NCBI RefSeq assembly: GCF_030363035.1
Contig: NZ_JAUCMN010000002.1
Location: 248,001 to 312,000, forward strand
Direction: 5' to 3'
DNA length: 64,000 bases
Source: Curtobacterium caseinilyticum
GTDB lineage: Bacteria; Actinomycetota; Actinomycetes; Actinomycetales; Microbacteriaceae
Positions 59,301 through 64,000 of the stretch are shown piece by piece (position 1 is the stretch's first letter; each line of letters begins with the position of its first letter). The notes under the pieces were generated by a model. The model saw only the letters and a program-made list of their open reading frames with translations. It searched no databases and was not told the origin of the DNA. The position numbers were made by a program, and so were the translations under genes.

Positions 59301-60263
59301 ATGAGCGACGCAGCGCAGCCCATGCGCACGCAGCAGGCGCTGCGCGCAGCGCACCTGTACTACCTGCAGGACCTGACGATGGACGCGATCGCCGACGAGC
59401 TCGGGACGTCGCGCTCGTCGGTCTCGCGCCTGCTCAAGTACGCCAGGGACACCGGGCTCGTCGACATCCAGATCCGCTCGCCGCTCGACCAGGCGGCAGC
59501 GCTCAGCCGGAACATCCGCGCCCGCTTCGGCGTGCACGCGCACGTCGTGCCGGTGCCGGACCACACGAGCGACGTCGACCGGCTCGAGCGGGTCGCCCTG
59601 TCTGCCGCCCGCATCCTGACCCAGTACGTCGAGTCGAACATGGTGATCGGGATCTCGTGGGGGTCGACCGTCAGCGCGGTCAGCCGGTACCTCGTCCCGA
59701 AGACCACGCACGGGTCCACGGTCGTGCAGATCAACGGCGCCGCGAACACCCGCACCACCGGCATCGTCTACGCCTCGGAGATCCTGCGGCGCTTCGGCGA
59801 GGCCTACGGTGCGTTCGTGCAGCAGTTCCCCGTGCCGGCGTTCTTCGACGACCCGGCGACGAAGGAGATGCTCTTCCGCGAGCGGTCGATCCGCCGCGTC
59901 CTCGACCTGCACGAGCGGATGGACCTGGTCGTCTTCGGCGTCGGTGCACCGCAGGCCCCGGTGCCGTCGCACGTCTACTCCGGCGGGTACCTCGACCCGG
60001 AGGACCGCGACGAACTGACCGAGGCCGGTGTGGTCGGCGACGTGTCGACGGTGTTCTACCGCGCGGACGGGTCGTGGAAGGACATCGGGGTGAACGCCCG
60101 GGCCGGAGCGCCGGACCTCGACACGATCAAGCGTGCGCCGAGACGGGTGTGCGTCGTGGCGGGACGGTCCAAGGCGGCATCGCTCAAGGGCGCACTGGCC
60201 GCGGGGCTCGTCACCGACCTCATCCTGGACGAGAGCGTGGGGCAGGCCATCCTGCAGCCCTGA
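59301..60263 (+). CDS. SorC/DeoR-type sugar-binding transcriptional regulator, probable glycerol regulator
   Basis: A 320-residue regulator paralogous to the one at 51821. The HTH is AAHLYYLQDLTMDAIADELG followed by TSRSSVSRLLKYARDTGLV. The effector domain contains GISWGSTVSAVSRYL and VVAGRSKAASLKGALAAGLV, typical of SorC phospho-sugar domains. It is divergent from glpD, with two TGCACG-N2-CGTGCA sites between, so it most likely controls glpD and itself. Possible effectors are glycerol 3-phosphate or DHAP (inference). Confidence 0.87.
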   Translation: MSDAAQPMRTQQALRAAHLYYLQDLTMDAIADELGTSRSSVSRLLKYARDTGLVDIQIRSPLDQAAALSRNIRARFGVHAHVVPVPDHTSDVDRLERVALSAARILTQYVESNMVIGISWGSTVSAVSRYLVPKTTHGSTVVQINGAANTRTTGIVYASEILRRFGEAYGAFVQQFPVPAFFDDPATKEMLFRERSIRRVLDLHERMDLVVFGVGAPQAPVPSHVYSGGYLDPEDRDELTEAGVVGDVSTVFYRADGSWKDIGVNARAGAPDLDTIKRAPRRVCVVAGRSKAASLKGALAAGLVTDLILDESVGQAILQP

Positions 60264-60311
60264 GTCAGGCGCTGACCTACTTTGTCGGTGGCGTCTCGTA
60301 CGTTCTGGTGC

Positions 60312-61325
60312 ATGGTGTCTTCCCTCGGTTCCCGCGGACAAGCGGAGCCCGACCGCTCCGCCCCGTCGACCCAGGACCCCCAGGACGCGCGCCGTGGCGG
60401 GCGCGCCTTCCGACGGCTCGTCGGGACCGATGTCGACGAGGCGCTCTCGTTCTTCGGCGGCGACTACGACTTCCGCGCACCCCGGGTCCGCCGGACACGG
60501 CAGCGGCCCCAGTGGGACTTCGCGGGTGTGGGCGACGACCGCATGTCGCTGCGGTCGTCGCGCTTCTACGTCGACCTGCGCACCGAGAGCGTGGTCGACG
60601 ACCAGTTCATCGTGGCGTGGCTCCGGTCCGGGTCGAGCACGATCACGTTCGGCGGCCGGTCCGTCCAGCTCGAGCCGGGCGTGCCCGTGGTGCTGCCCGA
60701 CGCCTACGAGCTCCACCACCGGGACATCGGCCTCAACCTCGTCCAACTCGACCGCGCGCACGTGCGGGCCGTCGTCGGCGACCCCGAGTTCACGTTCGAC
60801 CCGATGCGGCGTCCGACCGCCGAGGGCATCAGGGTCTGGCAGGCCGCCGTCCGTGCGCACACCTCCACCTGGCTCGACGTCGAGCACGAGCTCGGACCGG
60901 CAGCAGAGCGGACCATCACGGACGCGTTCGTCACGGCTGCGGTCGAGGCGTTCCCGCGTCGCGACCGGTGGCAGTCGGCCGTCCGGGGGAGCGGACCCGA
61001 ACACGACCGCCTGCGCCGGGCGCTCGAGTTCGTGCACGCGCACGCACGCGATCCGATCGGCACGCCGGAGATCGCGGCCGCGGCCGGGCTGAGCGCGCGC
61101 GGACTCCAGCAGTCGCTGCGGCGGCACCTCGACCAGACCCCGGGCGACCTGTTGCGCGGCGTCCGGCTCGACGGTGCGCGGGCAGACCTGCTGCGCGGCG
61201 ACCGGGACGCGACGAGTGTGGCGGACATCGCCCGCTCGTGGGGCTTCGGGCACCTCGGCCGGTTCTCGGCGACCTACCGCGAGCGGTTCGGCGAACTCCC
61301 CAGCGAGTCCCTCCGCGCACGCTGA
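60312..61325 (+). CDS. AraC-family transcriptional regulator
   Basis: 337 residues. The N-terminal cupin-like domain (FIVAWLRSGSSTITFGGRSV, then LEPGVPVVLPD) is followed by a C-terminal double HTH (IAAAAGLSARGLQQSLRRHL and VADIARSWGFGHLGRFSATY). It probably responds to a small ligand. It lies directly upstream of the alanine dehydrogenase gene in the same orientation and could activate it. ATG 60312 is chosen; GTG 60282 is in frame. Confidence 0.87.
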   Translation: MVSSLGSRGQAEPDRSAPSTQDPQDARRGGRAFRRLVGTDVDEALSFFGGDYDFRAPRVRRTRQRPQWDFAGVGDDRMSLRSSRFYVDLRTESVVDDQFIVAWLRSGSSTITFGGRSVQLEPGVPVVLPDAYELHHRDIGLNLVQLDRAHVRAVVGDPEFTFDPMRRPTAEGIRVWQAAVRAHTSTWLDVEHELGPAAERTITDAFVTAAVEAFPRRDRWQSAVRGSGPEHDRLRRALEFVHAHARDPIGTPEIAAAAGLSARGLQQSLRRHLDQTPGDLLRGVRLDGARADLLRGDRDATSVADIARSWGFGHLGRFSATYRERFGELPSESLRAR

Positions 61326-61479
61326 CCCCACGTTCGGCCGACCGTGCGTCCGGGCTGTCCGTGACGAACGTCGTCGCATCGAATACCGTCCTGCTGCGCA
61401 GATGTTCGGTGGGACGGGTGCGCGGGCGAACGAGGGCGCATCGTGAGCGGTACCTGCACCGCCCACGAAGGAGTCCGTG

Positions 61480-62580
61480 ATGCTGATCGGCGTCCCCACC
61501 GAGGTCAAGAACAACGAGTACCGCGTCGCCGCGACACCAGCCGGCGTGGGCGAGCTGACGCTGCACGGGCACCAGGTGCTCGTGCAGGCCGGAGCCGGGG
61601 CGGGGTCGTCCTTCTCCGACGACGAGTACCGTGCTGCGGGCGCGACCGTCGTGGACGAGGCTGCCGAGGTCTGGGAACGGGCCGACCTCGTGCTCAAGGT
61701 CAAGGAGCCGGTGGCGTCCGAGTACGCGTCGATCCGCCCCGGGCAGGTGCTCTTCACCTACCTGCACCTCGCCGCCGACCGGCCGCTGACCGATGCCCTG
61801 GTCGCGTCCGGCGCGACGGCGATCGCCTACGAGACCGTGCAGCTGGCGGACCGCTCCCTGCCCCTGCTGTCACCGATGTCCGAGATCGCCGGGCGGCTGT
61901 CCGTGCAGGTCGGCGCCCACCAGCTCATGCGGACGAACGGTGGACGTGGGCTCCTGCTCGGCGGCGTACCGGGGACACCGCGCGGGCGTGTGGTCGTGAT
62001 CGGCGGCGGCGTGGCCGGCGAGCACGCCGCGACGATGGCGCTCGGCCTCGGTGCCGAGGTCACGGTGTTCGACATCAGCCTGCCCCGACTCCGGGCACTC
62101 GACGCCCGGTTCGACGGACGCATCACGACGCTGCGGTCCTCGTCCCACGCCATCGCCGACGCCCTGCGCGACGCCGATCTGGTGATCGGGTCGGTGCTCA
62201 TCCCCGGGGCGTCAGCGCCGAAGCTCGTCACCGACGCGATGGTCGCCGACATGCGGCAGGGGTCCGTGCTCGTGGACATCGCGATCGACCAGGGCGGCTG
62301 CTTCGAGGGCTCCCGGCCGACCACGCACGACGACCCGACCTTCCGCGTGCACGATGCCGTGTACTACTGCGTCGCGAACATGCCCGGAGCGGTTCCGCGC
62401 ACGAGCACCATCTCGCTGACGAACGCGACGCTGCCCTACGCGCTCGCGATCGCCGACCAGGGCTGGGAGCAGGCGATCGCGGCGGACCCGGCGCTCGCGG
62501 CGGGCGTGAACGTGCACGCCGGCGGGGTCGTCAACGCGGCCGTCGCCACCGCGCACGGCCTGGTGCCCGCCGAACGCTGA
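61480..62580 (+). CDS. ald: Alanine dehydrogenase
   Basis: A 366-residue NAD-dependent enzyme interconverting L-alanine and pyruvate plus ammonia. The N-terminus MLIGVPTEVKNNEYRVAATP is the family signature. Lys75 (LVLKVKEP) and His96 (TYLHLAAD) match the catalytic residues of other alanine dehydrogenases. The NAD motif is VVVIGGGVAGEHAATMALGLG, followed by Asp in TVFDIS. GAAGGAG lies 6 nt before the ATG. The 154-bp gap before it contains no clear operator. Confidence 0.95.
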   Translation: MLIGVPTEVKNNEYRVAATPAGVGELTLHGHQVLVQAGAGAGSSFSDDEYRAAGATVVDEAAEVWERADLVLKVKEPVASEYASIRPGQVLFTYLHLAADRPLTDALVASGATAIAYETVQLADRSLPLLSPMSEIAGRLSVQVGAHQLMRTNGGRGLLLGGVPGTPRGRVVVIGGGVAGEHAATMALGLGAEVTVFDISLPRLRALDARFDGRITTLRSSSHAIADALRDADLVIGSVLIPGASAPKLVTDAMVADMRQGSVLVDIAIDQGGCFEGSRPTTHDDPTFRVHDAVYYCVANMPGAVPRTSTISLTNATLPYALAIADQGWEQAIAADPALAAGVNVHAGGVVNAAVATAHGLVPAER

Positions 62581-62623
62581 CGCGCGCCGCACCGCCGCCG
62601 CTGGGCGCGAGACTCGTCGCCAC

Positions 62624-62659
62624 GGACGGTTTCGCGGCGCCCGTGCCGCGAGACTGTCC
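62624..62659 (+). terminator. Terminator hairpin of ald
   Basis: GGACGGTTTCGCGGC and GCCGCGAGACTGTCC form a 15-bp stem with two G-U pairs around a 6-nt GCCCGT loop, 43 bp past the ald stop. A run of G/C-only sequence follows to 62745. Confidence 0.55.
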
Positions 62660-62745
62660 GCCAGGCCGAGGCTCGGCATCGCCGGCGGGCGCTGGGCGGG
62701 GCCGGGGCGGGCGCGGGGCCGGCGCGCGGCCGGGGCCGGCGGCCG

Positions 62746-63543
62746 TCACGCGGCGTGCGGCACCACCCGTGCGCGGGACCATCCGGTGCGGGCGCGCACC
62801 GCGAGCGTGACGACCACCACTGCCGCGACGGCGACCACCGCGGTCACGGCGGTCGGCACGGACACGAGCGGGCCGTCGAGCCGCGCGACCGCGACCCACG
62901 CCAGACCCCAGCCGAGCGCAGCGGTCGGGGCGAGGCGCCCGCGGCCCCACACCGCGAGCAGCACGCCGACGAAGCCGGCGACCGCCGCGACGAGGACGCC
63001 CCAGACGTCCTGCCCCAGGCCGAAGCCGCGGAAGCCCGCGGCGGTCAGCACCGCGGCCGTGTTCGCCGCGGTCGCGACGCACACCCACCCGAGGTAGAGC
63101 CCGAAGGTGCCGTCCGTGACGACCGCCTCGACCGTGCCGGACGGCCGGGTGCGCCGCAGCACGACGAACGCCCACACCAGCACGGCGAGCAGCGCGACGA
63201 TGACGGGCTCGCTGGCCCACAGGAACCCGAACTGCACGGACAGGATCCACGCGGCGTTGAGCAGCAGGGACAGCACGGCCGGCACGAACAGGCGCTCGTG
63301 GCGCTCGTCGTCCGCGGTGCGGAAGAACTGCCGCACCGCGTACGCGATGAGCCCGACGTAGACCACGCTCCAGATCGAGAACGCGGGGCCGCCCGGTGCG
63401 ATGGCCGTCGAGGACGCCGAGAGGGCGCCGCCGGCCGCTTCGGCGATCGGGGTCCCACCGGCAGCTCCCGAGCCGACGAACGCGCCGACCACCGCCACGA
63501 CGGCGCTCACGGCGACCGCGATGCGCTTCCAGGTCTTCTTCAT
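62746..63543 (-). CDS. TspO/MBR-like membrane protein
   Basis: 265 residues with about 7-8 hydrophobic helices. Segments AFSIWSVVYVGLIAYAVRQF, LLLNAAWILSVQFGF and TFGLYLGWVCVATAANTA resemble tryptophan-rich sensory proteins (TspO family) of actinobacteria, though it is longer than the usual five-helix form. Possible role in tetrapyrrole or stress signalling. ATG 63543 follows GGAG; a more upstream ATG exists at 63564. Confidence 0.75.
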   Translation of the reverse strand: MKKTWKRIAVAVSAVVAVVGAFVGSGAAGGTPIAEAAGGALSASSTAIAPGGPAFSIWSVVYVGLIAYAVRQFFRTADDERHERLFVPAVLSLLLNAAWILSVQFGFLWASEPVIVALLAVLVWAFVVLRRTRPSGTVEAVVTDGTFGLYLGWVCVATAANTAAVLTAAGFRGFGLGQDVWGVLVAAVAGFVGVLLAVWGRGRLAPTAALGWGLAWVAVARLDGPLVSVPTAVTAVVAVAAVVVVTLAVRARTGWSRARVVPHAA

Positions 63544-63661
63544 GTCCGCTCCGTTCGTCAGCATGCTGATGACCTGCACGCTAGGCCCGGGGGGTCGCGC
63601 GGCGCGCAGCCCGCATCCAGGTGGCAGGGGGACGGCGGGCGCGGCAGACCCCGCCGGTGCG

Positions 63662-63667
63662 TACGGT
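63662..63667 (+). promoter_or_regulatory. -10 box of leaderless corA
   Basis: TACGGT lies 6 nt before the GTG at 63674. Confidence 0.45.
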
Positions 63668-63673
63668 GGCGTC

Positions 63674-64000
63674 GTGACCGTCGAGCTGAACACCGTCTAC
63701 GTCGACCGCATCGCACCGATCGTGTGCCCGTCCCTCGACGACACCTTCCGCATGGTGGGCGAGCAGGGTGCGAGCGCGTGCATCGTCCTGAACGAGCCGG
63801 ACGCCACCGAGCTCGGTGACGTGGCGGTCGCGCTCGGCCTGCACGAGCTCGCGGTCGAGGACGCAGCCGAGGGGCACCAGCGGCCGAAGCTCGAGCGCTA
63901 CGGCTCCACGCTGTTCGCGGTCCTCAAGCCCGCGGTCTACCACGACGGCGCCGAGGAGGTCGAGTTCGGCGAGGTGCACGCCTTCGTCGGACAGGACTTC
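63674..64000 (+). CDS. corA: CorA-family Mg2+/Co2+ channel, N-terminal fragment
   Basis: 109 residues are visible before the window edge. HELAVEDAAEGHQRPKLERY and FAVLKPAVYHDG are the characteristic cytosolic alpha-beta domain of CorA/MIT transporters. The two membrane helices and the GMN selectivity motif lie beyond the edge. GTG start with a TACGGT box, without a Shine-Dalgarno. Confidence 0.85.
   Translation, partial: MTVELNTVYVDRIAPIVCPSLDDTFRMVGEQGASACIVLNEPDATELGDVAVALGLHELAVEDAAEGHQRPKLERYGSTLFAVLKPAVYHDGAEEVEFGEVHAFVGQDF

Noticed and set aside
1-64000. tRNA, rRNA or prophage genes
   Set aside because: None was recognised while reading both strands; a covariance-model scan would be needed to exclude small RNAs fully.

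Overview
This window is very GC-rich (about 70% or more by eye), densely coding DNA with no rRNA, tRNA, CRISPR array, insertion sequence or phage gene that I can see. The gene set suggests an actinobacterium of the Microbacteriaceae, most likely a plant- or soil-associated Curtobacterium-like organism. The pointers are araB-araD-araA with a VAO-type alditol oxidase, C50-carotenoid-style prenyltransferase and desaturase homologues, an FeS-type (6-4) photolyase, an Eis-type acetyltransferase, and many leaderless genes with a TAnnnT box 6-7 nt before the start codon. The taxon is an inference; the gene families are read directly.

Layout. 1-7.1 kb: the tail of a LacI-type repressor, a 590-bp gap holding a 32-bp tandem repeat and a twin-palindrome operator, then the arabinose operon araB-araD-araA-alditol oxidase, then a Q/G/Y-rich membrane protein. 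7.1-15 kb: a frameshifted DUF5937/ArsR-type regulator divergent from an MFS exporter, then a dipeptide-type ABC importer. 15-22.2 kb: a glycosyltransferase divergent from a UbiA prenyltransferase/CrtI-like pair, then DUF2087 protein, Eis-type acetyltransferase and FeS photolyase. 22.4-29.4 kb: a secreted beta-helix protein, a StrK-type phosphotransferase, a TetR stub, an NmrA oxidoreductase/TetR divergent pair, PnuC and another TetR. 29.5-31.7 kb: a NatAB-like ABC exporter. 32-38.3 kb: an alpha-glucoside uptake and hydrolysis operon (binding protein, two permeases, GH13 enzyme) divergent from a ROK repressor. 38.3-45.7 kb: small membrane and lipoprotein genes, threonine aldolase, a metallophosphoesterase, a quinone-oxidoreductase-like protein, and an ABC exporter with a LolA-like protein.

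45.8-52.8 kb is a tetritol/erythrulose catabolic locus: EltD-like and DthD-like dehydrogenases, an MFS transporter, a DhaK-type kinase, an RpiB-type isomerase and a SorC regulator. 52.9-57.2 kb: a DinB-like protein, an MHS-family transporter, and a predicted Zur-controlled divergent pair (a CobW-like protein without its P-loop, and zinc-free ribosomal protein bL36), then a histidine phosphatase. 57.4-60.3 kb: glpD divergent from a SorC regulator, with two copies of one palindromic operator. 60.3-64 kb: an AraC regulator, alanine dehydrogenase, a TspO-like protein and the start of corA.

The dominant theme is uptake and oxidation of plant-type carbon (arabinose, alpha-glucosides, tetritols, glycerol, peptides), each module with its own regulator. 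The least explained DNA is a family of dispersed palindromes around a GACGGGAGGCGCGG core, a 19-bp element shared by two intergenic regions, and 14-bp and 32-bp tandem arrays.
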